Source of the DNA: CALMEC01 sp963777565
GTDB lineage: Bacteria > Actinomycetota > Thermoleophilia > Miltoncostaeales > Miltoncostaeaceae
DNA: 64,000 bases
Assembly: GCA_963777565.1 (NCBI GenBank)
Contig: CAVZQZ010000006.1
Span: 558,001 to 622,000, forward strand
Direction: 5' to 3'
In this document: positions 51,178-59,633 of the stretch, piece by piece
Position numbering within the stretch: the first letter of the stretch is position 1
Layout: each line of letters opens with the position of its first letter
Translations under genes and position numbers: made by a program
The notes under the pieces: generated by a model
What the model saw: only the letters and a program-made list of their open reading frames with translations
Told to the model about the DNA's origin: nothing
Database searches by the model: none

Positions 51178-52051
51178 GTGGACGTGGCCTCACCCGCCGA
51201 TCTCGCCGCCCGCCTCGCCCGGGCGGACTACCTCTGCGACGAGGGACTTGCCGTCTCGATGTACCTCGCGCTCGCCATGCACCGCCCCCTCCTGCTCGAG
51301 GGCGAGCCCGGTGTCGGGAAGACGGAGGCTGCGCGGTCGCTCGCCACCGCACTCGGCGCCGAGCTCATCCGCCTGCAGTGCTACGAGGGCATCGACGCGA
51401 GTCAGGCGCTGTACGAGTGGGACTACTCCCGCCAGCTGTTGCACGCTCGCACGATCCAGGACGGCACGGCCGACCCGGAGCGGAGGGCCGCCGAGCTCTT
51501 CAGCGAGCATTTCCTCGTCGAGCGGCCGCTGCTTCAGGCGATCCGCAAAGGCTCCGGCGCGGTGCTCCTGATCGACGAGCTCGATCGCGCGGACGAGGAG
51601 TTCGAGGCGTTCCTGCTCGAGGTGCTCGCGGACTCCGCGGTCACGATCCCCGAGATCGGCACGGTGCGCGCGCTCGACCCCGCCGGTGGTGGTGATCACG
51701 TCCAACCGCACCCGCGAGCTGCACGACGCCCTCAAGCGGCGCTGCCTGTACCACTGGCTGGACTACCCGAGCCTCGAGCGGGAGGTCGCGATCATCCGCC
51801 TTCGCGTGCCGGAGGCGGAGCCGACGCTCGCCGAGGCCGTCGCCGGCGCGGTCGCACGCCTGCGCGAGATGGACCTGGCCAAGCCGCCGGGGCCTGCCGA
51901 GGCGGTCGACTGGGCCCGCGCGCTCAACCTCGTGGGCGCGCCGCCGCTCGACGAGGATGCCGCGAACGACACGCTCGGCTGGGTCATCAAGAACCGCGAG
52001 GACCAGGACCGGGTCCGAGCCGACCTGGCGAAGGCCCTGGGCATCGGGTAG
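51178..52051 (+). CDS. coxD: MoxR-type AAA+ ATPase, CoxD-like
   Basis: About 290 residues across one frame break. Walker A GEPGVGKTEAARSLA, Walker B AVLLIDELDRADEEFEAFLL and a sensor-1 Asn (VVVITSNRTRELHDALKRR) are intact, then the lid with WALNLVGAPP. This type of ATPase works with a VWA protein to activate the molybdenum hydroxylase cluster. The single break at 51681-51682 is a doublet (CC C/G CCG), so both pieces join as LDPPVVVITSN. GTG start at 51178. Two bases separate the stop from the CoxE-like gene. Confidence 0.9.
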
Positions 52052-52053
52052 CG

Positions 52054-53154
52054 ATGATCCCCGCGCAGGCCGCCGGCGTGGAGCGAATCGTCGAGTTCGG
52101 TCATGCGCTGCGCCGCGCCGGCCTGACGGTGGGCACGGGACGACTTCGCTCGTTCACGCAGGCAACGGCGCTCGCGCCCGGCTCGCTCTACTGGGCGGGT
52201 CGTGCCACCCTGATCGGTCGACGCGACGACATCCCGATCTATGACCGGGTCTTCGGGGAGGTCTTCGGCTACGGGATCGACGGGGGGCCGGGCAAGCCAC
52301 CTCCCCCGATGCACCTTCAGGGGGCCATCTCGGAGCGCGACGTCGCCCTCGGCGAGTCGGCCCCCGAGGCCGAGGTGCCGGAGGACGCGACGCAGGCGAG
52401 CCGGGCCGAGCGGCTGCGGCAGCGCAGCTTCGCGTCGCTGGACGAGGACGAGCTGCGACAGCTCGCACGCTCGGTCAACCGGCTCCGGCTCGTCGCGCCG
52501 GTGCGGCGCACCCGCCGCCGGATCGGCGCGCGCCGCGGCGACCTCGACCCGCGGCGCACCGTCCGGCGGGCCCTTCGCACCGGCGGAGACCCCGTCGTGC
52601 TCCTGCACCGGGTGCGACGGATACGGCCGCGCCGGGTCGTCCTGCTGCTCGACATCTCCGGATCGATGTCGTCGTTCTCCCGCGCGCTGCTCATCTTCGC
52701 CCACGCGGCGCTGCTGGCCGACCAGCGCTGGGAGGCGTTCACGTTCGGGACGCGGCTCACCCGGCTCACCGGGGTGCTACGGACCGCGAAGCCCGATGAA
52801 GCCCTGCGCCGTGCCGCCGCCGAGGCGCGCGACTGGGACGGCGGGACCCGCATCGGCGACGCGGTGCGCGAGCTCCTGGCCCGGTACGGCAAGGGCGAGA
52901 CGGTGCGTGGAGCGGTCGTCGTGATCTGCTCCGACGGCCTGGATGTCGGCGACCCCGACCTCCTCGCTGCGCAGATGGAGCGCCTGCGTCGCCTGGCGTA
53001 TCGCGTGGTCTGGCTCAACCCGCTGCAGGAGAATCCTGACTACCAGCCGCTCGCCCGGGGCATGGCGGCGGCGCTCCCGTACGTCGACCTGTTCGGCTCA
53101 GGCCACAACCTGGCCGACCTCGAGGCCACCTGCGAGGCGATCGGGCGCTTGTGA
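52054..53154 (+). CDS. coxE: VWA-domain protein, CoxE-like
   Basis: An intact 366-residue protein. An N-terminal helical region (VERIVEFGHALRRAGL) is followed by a charged spacer, and the C-terminal VWA domain carries the metal-dependent MIDAS motif VVLLLDISGSMSSFSR, plus WDGGTRIGDAVRELL. CoxE-type proteins pair with CoxD ATPases. Start ATG two bases after the ATPase stop; its end overlaps the methyltransferase start (GTGA). Confidence 0.92.
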   Translation: MIPAQAAGVERIVEFGHALRRAGLTVGTGRLRSFTQATALAPGSLYWAGRATLIGRRDDIPIYDRVFGEVFGYGIDGGPGKPPPPMHLQGAISERDVALGESAPEAEVPEDATQASRAERLRQRSFASLDEDELRQLARSVNRLRLVAPVRRTRRRIGARRGDLDPRRTVRRALRTGGDPVVLLHRVRRIRPRRVVLLLDISGSMSSFSRALLIFAHAALLADQRWEAFTFGTRLTRLTGVLRTAKPDEALRRAAAEARDWDGGTRIGDAVRELLARYGKGETVRGAVVVICSDGLDVGDPDLLAAQMERLRRLAYRVVWLNPLQENPDYQPLARGMAAALPYVDLFGSGHNLADLEATCEAIGRL

Positions 53155-53786
53155 GCGAGACACGCTGGCGTGACCGTGACCATGTGGACGCCTACCTCGG
53201 GCGCCGGGCGCTCATGCACCGGCGCAAGGAGGGGCTCGCAACCCTTCTCGAGGTCATCCCGGGAAAGGTCGATCGTTGCCTCGACCTCGGGTGCGGCGAT
53301 GGCGACCTCATCGGCCTGGTGCGATCCGTTCGACCGACCGCCGAGGCCGTGGGGCTGGACTTCTCGGAACCGATGATCGCCGCGGCCGAGGCGCGGTTCG
53401 CCGGCGTGCAGGGGATCACGGTCCTCCGGCATGACCTGGCGGACCCCCTTCCGGACATCGGCGACTTCGACCTCGTCGTGTCGGGGTTCGCGATTCATCA
53501 CCTTGTCGACGAGCGCAAGCGGTCGCTCTCCCGCGAGGTGGCGTCGGCGCTCCTGCCAGGCGGCGTGTTCGCCAACCTGGAGCACGTCGCGAGTCCGAGC
53601 GCTCGCCTCCACTCGGCGTTCTTCGAGGCGATCGACTTCCCCGCGGAGGACGAGGATCCGGACAACCGCCTTGCCCCGGTCGATCGGCAGCTCGCGTGGC
53701 TGCGGGAGGCGGGCTTCGTCGACGTCGACTGCCTCTGGAAGTGGCGTGAGATGGCGCTGCTCGTGGGATCGTTGCCGGACGAGTAG
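53151..53786 (+). CDS. SAM-dependent methyltransferase
   Basis: A 211-residue class I methyltransferase with motif I CLDLGCGDGDLIGLVRSV and the acidic SAM-binding LDFSEPMIAAAE, then FDLVVSGFAIHHLVDERKR. The overall size and order resemble small ubiquinone/menaquinone-type or tRNA methylases without a specific diagnostic motif. Its GTG overlaps the CoxE-like stop, which suggests a shared transcript. The substrate is unknown; it converges with mocA. Confidence 0.88.
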   Translation: MSETRWRDRDHVDAYLGRRALMHRRKEGLATLLEVIPGKVDRCLDLGCGDGDLIGLVRSVRPTAEAVGLDFSEPMIAAAEARFAGVQGITVLRHDLADPLPDIGDFDLVVSGFAIHHLVDERKRSLSREVASALLPGGVFANLEHVASPSARLHSAFFEAIDFPAEDEDPDNRLAPVDRQLAWLREAGFVDVDCLWKWREMALLVGSLPDE

Positions 53787-53818
53787 TCGCCTCGGGCTTC
53801 GCTCCGCACCCGTCGGCG

Positions 53819-54403
53819 TCAGCGTTCCGAGCGGATCCGTCGGTAGTCGTCGTCGGTGTCGACGTCGGACGGCGGCTCGCCACCGAGCTCCACGGCGGTG
53901 ACCCGCGCCGCGTGTCGCACGAGGAGGTCCCGCGCCCCCCGGTCGCCGTCGACCGCGGTGAGCTCCGGCCAGAGCTCCCGATCGAAGGCCACCGGATGGC
54001 CCGGCACGCCGCCGTATGTCGCCCGTGAGATCGGCCCCGCAGCGAGCGCGACCGCCCGGATCGCATCCCCCGTGACCCGGGGCTGGTCGCCCAGCACGAT
54101 CACGGCCCGCCCGATCGCATCCCCGAGCGCGTCGATGCCGGCGCGAAGCGAGGAGGCCTGGCCAGTTGCGTATTCGGGGTTCACGGTCACGGCCGTGCCG
54201 GCCGGAAGTTCGATCGCCGCCTGGATCTCGGGCGCGAGGTGACCGAGCACCACGACGATCTGGGCAGGCGACGCTGCCGACGCGGCGTCGAGGGCGTGCT
54301 GTAGGAGCGGGCGGCCGTCGAGTTCGAGCAGCTGCTTCGGGCGTCCGAGGCGGCGGGATTCCCCGGCCGCGAGGACGACGACGCCGAACGGCGTCGCGCT
54401 CAC
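53819..54403 (-). CDS. mocA: Molybdenum cofactor cytidylyltransferase-like (MocA)
   Basis: A 194-residue nucleotidyltransferase. The signature LAAGESRRLGRPKQLLELDG (GxSxRxGxxK) is complete. VVVLGHLAPEIQ, LGDQPRVTGDAI and GGVPGHPVAFDRE fit the MobA/MocA group, which attaches CMP to molybdopterin. Enzymes of the CO dehydrogenase type use the cytosine form (MCD), so its position next to the cluster is functionally coherent. Its GTG overlaps the stop of the J-domain protein gene. Confidence 0.9.
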   Translation of the reverse strand: MSATPFGVVVLAAGESRRLGRPKQLLELDGRPLLQHALDAASAASPAQIVVVLGHLAPEIQAAIELPAGTAVTVNPEYATGQASSLRAGIDALGDAIGRAVIVLGDQPRVTGDAIRAVALAAGPISRATYGGVPGHPVAFDRELWPELTAVDGDRGARDLLVRHAARVTAVELGGEPPSDVDTDDDYRRIRSER

Positions 54404-55488
54404 CCCGCCCGCCGGCGCGACCGCGCCGGCGAGCCGTCGCCGATCAGCAGGTCACGAGCGGCGTTGAGGGCGACCGCGAGGTCTTCGGCGCGGGCGCGCA
54501 GCGCGGGATGCAGGGCGTCGACGAGGTCGGGGTGGCACTTCGCGACCTGCTCACGCCAGTGGCGCTGGACGGTCGTGCGCGAGGCGTCGGGAGCGACGCC
54601 GAGAAGCTCCGCCGCTTCGGCGGCGGTCTTCGGCACGACGGCGGGCTCCCGCCCGACGCCGTTGGCCGGGCGCTTCGTTGCCGCGCGGATGCGCTTGAGC
54701 TGCTCCCGTTCGGCCGCGAGGTCCATCCGCGCCGCTGCGAGGTCGGCGCGCTCGCTAGCCAGGCGCTCGCGCTCCTCGGCGCACCTCCGTCGCGAGCCGC
54801 AGCAGGCGCCGGTCGCGGGTCGCGGGATCCTCGCGAAGCGCGTCCAGCATTGGGCCCGGCTCGAGGCTGCCCGGCCCGTCGGCCGGCACGCTCCGCCCGG
54901 GCCCCGAATCGCCGCGGCGCACGGCCTCGATGACCTCGGCGAAGCTCCACTGGGCGCGCGTTGCCCATCGACGGGCCCTCGGATGGCGCGAGGCGCACGA
55001 GTCGAAGCGCGTCCCAGGCCGGGTCGACCAGGAAGACCGCCGACGAGCGCCCCCCGATGAGCGCCCGCCGCTCCGGCCGGGCCCGGTGGCCGAGCACCGA
55101 GAAGCGGGCCGCGCCGGCCAGATCGCCGGCGAGCGCCGTGAGCTCGGCGTCGAGGTCGTCGAGCCGGCGTGCGACCTCGCGCCCGTCGGCGCCTCGCGGG
55201 CGACTCCGACCGCGCCGCGGCGAGCGCCGCGTCGAGGCCGTCGCCACCGGCCTGGCCGACGGCGAGCACCGTCCACCACCGCGCCCAGGGGGCGTCGCCG
55301 GCCGCGGCGATCAGCAGCGCGGCCGCCTCGCGGGGCAGTCGAGCGCCAGCAGCGCGGCGGCCAGGCCGACGGGCCGCGTTCGTCGTCGAACGCCGCCGCC
55401 GAGACGCCGAGCAGCGCGACCTGGCGCCAGCGGTCGGCTCGTTGCGCGCCGGGGCCGCGCCGGCCCGTCGAGGAATGCGATCGACCAT
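54400..55488 (-). CDS. Coiled-coil protein with C-terminal J-like domain (frame interrupted)
   Basis: About 360 residues when breaks are bridged. The N-terminus is Ala/Arg-rich (MVDRIPRRAGAAP). The middle contains LDDLDAELTALAGDLAGAA and SFAEVIEAVRRGDSG in two different frames. ERERLASERADLAAARMDLA is an evident coiled coil. The C-terminal 65 residues hold KTAAEAAELLGVAPDASRTT and then CHPDLVDA, that is a DnaJ-like domain with the HPD tripeptide. At 54781-54782 a doublet restores TEVAEERERLASER. The mocA coupling suggests work with the molybdenum enzyme, but partner and role are unknown. Confidence 0.7.
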   Translation of the reverse strand: MVDRIPRRAGAAPARNEPTAGARSRCSASRRRRSTTNAARRPGRRAAGARLPREAAALLIAAAGDAPWARWWTVLAVGQAGGDGLDAALAAARSESPARRRRARGRTPARRPRRRAHGARRRSGRRGPLLGARPPGPAGAAGAHRGALVGGLPGRPGLGRASTRAPRAIRGPVDGQRAPSGASPRSSRPCAAAIRGPGGACRPTGRAASSRAQCWTRFARIPRPATGACCGSRRRCAEERERLASERADLAAARMDLAAEREQLKRIRAATKRPANGVGREPAVVPKTAAEAAELLGVAPDASRTTVQRHWREQVAKCHPDLVDALHPALRARAEDLAVALNAARDLLIGDGSPARSRRRAG

Positions 55489-55540
55489 CGCCGCCAACGG
55501 TAGCGGGCGCCCGTCGGAAGCGCCCGTCTATGCTCGCCGG

Positions 55541-57611
55541 GTGAACCGCCTCGCGAGCGAGTCCAGCCTCTACCTGCGCCAGCACGCCGACAACCCGGTG
55601 GACTGGTACCCGTGGGGCGAGGAGGCGCTCGCCCGGGCGCGCGCCGAGGACCGGCCGGTGCTGCTGTCGATCGGCTACTCGTCGTGCCACTGGTGCCACG
55701 TCATGGCGCACGAGTCGTTCGAGGACCCGGAGACCGCGGCCGTCATGAACGAGCTGTTCGTGAACGTCAAGGTCGACCGCGAGGAGCGCCCCGACATCGA
55801 CGCCCTCTACATGCAGGCGACGCTGTCGCTGACCGGGTCAGGGCGGCTGGCCGATGACCGTGTTCCTCACCCCCGACGGCCAGCCCGTTCTACGCCGGCA
55901 CCTACTTCCCGCGCGAGCCGCCGCGCGGCGGCCTGCCCGGCGTTCCCGGAGCTCGTGCCGCGCGATCGCGGACGCCTACCGGGACCGGCGCGACGACGTG
56001 GAGGCCACAGGCGGCGCGAGGTCGCGCGACCGGCTGGCCGACGCCGCGCGACGCGACCCCGGTCGCGGCCTCGAGCGCGCAGAGCGTGGACGACGCGCCG
56101 TGGGCCGGTCTCGCGATCGATTCGATCCCGCGCAGGGCGGGCTTCGGCGGCGCCCCGAAGTTCCCGCCGCTCGCTCGCGCTCGAGTTCCTCGTGCGCCGC
56201 CTCTGGCGACCGGCCCGGCGACCACCACGCGCGGCGAGATGGTCGAGCGTGACGCTGGAGCGAATGGCCGACGGCGGGCATCCACGACCAGGTCGGCGGT
56301 GGCTTCCACCGCTACAGCGTGGACGGCGACTGGCTGGTGCCCCACTTCGAGAAGATGCTCTACGACAACGCGCTCCTGGCCCGCGTGTACGCCCTCGCCC
56401 ACCGCGTCATGGGCGGCAGCAGCGGCGGCGCGAGGTGGCCGAGCGCACGCTCGACTACCTGCTGCGCGAGATGCGGCGCCCGACGGCGGGTTCGCCGCGG
56501 CCCAGGACGCGGACTCGCCCGGGCGGCGAGGGCGCGTTCTTCGTCTGGACGCCGACCGAGCTCCGGGAGGCTGCTGTCGCTCGAGGAGGCGCAGGCGGTG
56601 ATGCTGCGCTACGGGGTGCGGCCGGAGGGCAACTTCGAAGGGGCGACGATCCTGCACGTGGCGGCGCCGATCGAGCTGGTCGCCGCAGCGCGTCGGCCAG
56701 GACGCCGCAGCTCCTGGTGGCGCGGCGCGCGGCAAGCTCTACGCCGCCCGATCCGGGCGTCCGGCGCCCGGCCCGCGACGACAAGGTCGTGACGGCCTGG
56801 AACGGGCTCGCGATCGCGGCGTTCGCGGACGCCGGGGTGGCGCTCGAGCGCGCCGACTACGTCGACGTGGCGCGCCGAACGGCGGCGTTCGTGCTCGACA
56901 CCCTGGTGGTCGACGGCCGCCTGCGCCGTGTGTGGGCGGGCGGTGGACCGCCGCCACCTGGGCTACCTCGACGACCACGCCGACCTGTTCCACGGGCTGC
57001 TGTGCCTGTACGAGGCCACCTTCGAGCCGCGCTGGCTCACCGCGGCGCGGGATCTCGCCGACCGCATGATCGCGCTCTTCGCCGACCCCGACGGGGCCGG
57101 GTTCTTCTACTCGGGCTCCGACGGCGAGGCGCTCATCGCCCGCACCCGCGACCTGGAGGATCACCCGACGCCCGGCGGCAACTCGCAGGCCGCGCACGTG
57201 CTGCTGCGGCTGGCTGACCTCACCGGCGACGCGACGCTGACGGAGCGTGCGCACGCGGCGCTCCGCCTGGTGACCGACGAGCTCGCCCGCTTTCCGCAGG
57301 CGTTCGGCACCGCGCTGGTCGCGCTCGACTTCGCCACCGCCGCCCACCGCACCGAGATCGCCGTCGTCGGCAGGCTCGACGCCCCCGACACCCGGGCGCT
57401 GATCGACGCGGCCCGAGCCGCAGCCGGCCCGAGCGCCGTGCTGGCGGCCGGCGACCCCGCCGACGCCGCGGCTGCCCAGGCCGCGCCGCTGCTCCGTGAG
57501 CGACCCCTGGTGGACGGCGCGGCGGCGGTGTACGTCTGCCGGGACTTCACCTGCGCGGCGCCCGTCACGGACCCCGGCACGCTCTCCGACGCGATTCGCG
57601 TGGGCTCCTAG
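55541..57611 (+). CDS. DUF255 / thioredoxin-domain glycosyl-hydrolase-like protein (YyaL type)
   Basis: About 680 residues. The N-terminal thioredoxin-like DUF255 domain is LASESSLYLRQHADNPVDWY, YSSCHWCHVMAHESFEDPET (CxxC) and VKVDREERPDIDALYMQ. A C-terminal helical barrel follows with VPHFEKMLYDNALLARVYA, DKVVTAWNGLAIAAFADAG and HADLFHGLLCLYEATF. The function of the family is not established. The 5' half is broken by wobble doublets at 55843-55844, 55886-55887, 55938-55939 and 55957-55958, among others; the last 230 residues are intact. GTG start at 55541, because a nearer ATG stops at once. Confidence 0.88.
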
Positions 57612-57765
57612 CAGCCCCTTCGGGCGGAGGGCCGGATACGAACGCCCCCCCGTTCCAGGGCGGTGGACCGTTGAGCTCAGCCAGGGCGCACTTCTCGGCA
57701 TCGAGCCGCCCCGCCCCCCGCGCTGATCGCGGGCCCCGGCGGAGCGGGCGGGCTATCCTGCCGGC

Positions 57766-58000
57766 ATGCCCGAAGTCACCGAGTACGCGCAGATGATCGA
57801 GACGGCGCTGCCGGGGGCCACCGCGGTCGTATACGACCAGGGCGGTGGCGACCACCTCGCAGCCGAGGTCGTCGCGCCGCAGTTCGCCGGCCTGTCGCGC
57901 ATCGAGCAGCACCGGCTCGTCTACGCCGCGGTCAAGCAGTACCTCGACGACGGGCAGCATCCACGCGCTCGCCCTGAAGACACGCGCACCGGAGGACGAC
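57766..58000 (+). CDS. BolA-like domain, apparently fused to the glutaredoxin
   Basis: About 78 residues with the BolA fold: ETALPGATAVVYDQGGGDHLAA, the conserved pattern SRIEQHRLVYAAVKQYLDDG and, after correction of the doublet at 57954-57955 (GG G/C), SIHALALKTRAPEDD. In that corrected frame there is no stop before the glutaredoxin ATG, so BolA and glutaredoxin would be one protein. BolA proteins share [2Fe-2S] clusters with CGFS glutaredoxins. The uncorrected frame instead reads on into 136 codons of unrelated sequence. Confidence 0.85.
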
Positions 58001-58333
58001 ATGAGCGACACACTCACGATGACCGAGCAGGAGATCCTCGACCAGATCAAGTCGGAGGTCGCCGAGAATCGTGTGTTCCTCTACATGAAGGGCACACCGG
58101 ACATGCCGCGCTGCGGCTTCTCCAACCAGGTCGTGCAGATCCTCAACCACACCGGCGTGGAGTACGGCGCCCGTGACATCCTCGTCGACCCTCGCATCCG
58201 CGAGGTGCTGTCGGGCTGGTCGGACTGGCCGACGATCCCGCAGCTGTTCGTCGACGGCAAGCTCGTCGGCGGCTGCGACATCGTGACCGAGATGTTCCAG
58301 GAGCGGCGAGCTCCAGGAGCTCCTGGGCAGTAG
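58001..58333 (+). CDS. Monothiol CGFS glutaredoxin (Grx4/GrxD type)
   Basis: About 110 residues. The monothiol motif is MKGTPDMPRCGFSNQVVQIL, with CGFS at the active site, then the cis-Pro and glutathione site in DWPTIPQLFVDGKLVGGCDI. Proteins of this type transfer iron-sulfur clusters. The C-terminus is EMFQERELQELLGQ once a doublet (58306-58307) and a missing third base (58327/58328) are corrected; these two cancel and return to the same TAG at 58331. It follows the BolA domain without a stop. Confidence 0.93.
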   Translation: MSDTLTMTEQEILDQIKSEVAENRVFLYMKGTPDMPRCGFSNQVVQILNHTGVEYGARDILVDPRIREVLSGWSDWPTIPQLFVDGKLVGGCDIVTEMFQERRAPGAPGQ

Positions 58334-58356
58334 CCGGGCGGGTCGCCGGGCTCGAC

Positions 58357-59398
58357 GTGGACGCGGTCTTCGCGGCCGACGAGCCGCTCGCCGAGCTGCA
58401 CGCGCATCTCGGTGGCGGAGTCGACGCCGCGACCATGTGGGAGCTCGCCCACGAGCAGGGCATCAAGCTCCCGTATCGACGACTACTGGGCGTTCGCCCG
58501 CGCCACGAACGTCGGCGCCGGGATTGACGGTCTGGACGGCCTCGACCGCGATCTACCACCTCACGGAGCTCATCCAGAGCAGCCCGGACGGGGTGTTCCG
58601 CGCGGTGCACGGGATGATCTCGGCGGCGCCTACCGGTCGCAGCGGATCACGACCCACGAGGTGCGCTTCAACCCCGCCAAGCGCAACCGCGGCGGCGAGC
58701 GCGACCTCGACGCGATCGTGATGTCGGCCGTGCACGGCGTCGACCGGGCGATGCTCGAGTACCCGATCCGGGCGGGCGTGACGCTGATGATGGACCGCTG
58801 CTTCTCGCTCGAGCTGAACGCCGCGATCGTGGAGCGGGCGATCCGGTTCGCGACCGGGGCGTGGTGGCGATCGACATCGGCGGCCCGAGGCCCGCCGGGT
58901 CGTCGCCGCCGTACCACTACTCGGACCTCGCGCCGCTCGTCGACCGTGCGCGGGACGCCGGGCTTGGGCGTGACCTTCCACGCCGGTGAGGAGGGCGTCA
59001 ACGCCCCGGACCCCGGCGCCGTACCTCGCGGAGATCGCGGCAGGTCGTCGAGCTGGGCGTCGACCGCATCGGCCACGGGATCATCGCCGCGTTCGAGCCC
59101 CGACTCGCAGAGCGCATCGCCGAACGGGGGATCGTGCTCGAGGTCTGTCCCACGTCGAACGTGAAGCACCGGCGCCGTTCGCGACGAGGAGCAGGTGGCC
59201 GAGATCGTCTTCGCCCTGCGCGCCGCGGGCGTGGAGGTGGTGATCGCCACCGACGGCCCGGAGATGATCGGCACACGGCTGCGCGCCGAGTACGCGATGC
59301 TGGTGCGCCTGGGCGCGTTTACGAAGGCACAGGCGCGAGAGATGAACGCCCGCGCGCACGAGGTGAGCTTCGCGACTGGCTGGCGCGCGCGGGACTGA
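58357..59398 (+). CDS. Adenosine deaminase-like amidohydrolase (frame interrupted)
   Basis: About 345 residues after bridging. The first metal site is LAELHAHLGG, then AIYHLTELIQSS, RFNPAKRNRGGERDLDAIVM and TFHAGEEG (metal His, catalytic Glu), and GHGIIAAFEP with IATDGPEMIG (the usual catalytic DDP reads DGP). The closest relatives by eye are adenosine deaminases and aminodeoxyfutalosine deaminases, which remove an amino group from a purine. Breaks are doublets at 58473-58474, 58522-58523, 59020-59021, 59042-59043 and 59172-59173, plus lost third bases. If one more lost base is corrected the end moves to about 59436. GTG start at 58357. Confidence 0.85.
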
Positions 59399-59633
59399 GA
59401 TGTTCCCGGCGTCGGCGGATCCCGCATGATGAGTGACGTCTCTCCCGAATCGCGCGCATCCTGCCGATAGACGATTTGCGGTGTTGGGACGCCGCGTGCT
59501 GCGTGTGACCCCCTGGACATGGGAAGGGTCGGGATGGTGCCAAGGAACTTGCTGATCGAGGCCGCGCCCGGCGCGCCCCCCCGCGCCGCAGCCGCGGGTT
59601 TCGCATGCCGGCGGCGGGGGGAGGGCGAGGGTC

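Noticed and set aside
44661..59436. Programmed +1 frameshifting as explanation for the broken genes
   Set aside because: No slippery or stop signal is shared at the sites, the breaks occur many times per gene and losses as well as gains are seen; unresolved third-base variants explain them better.
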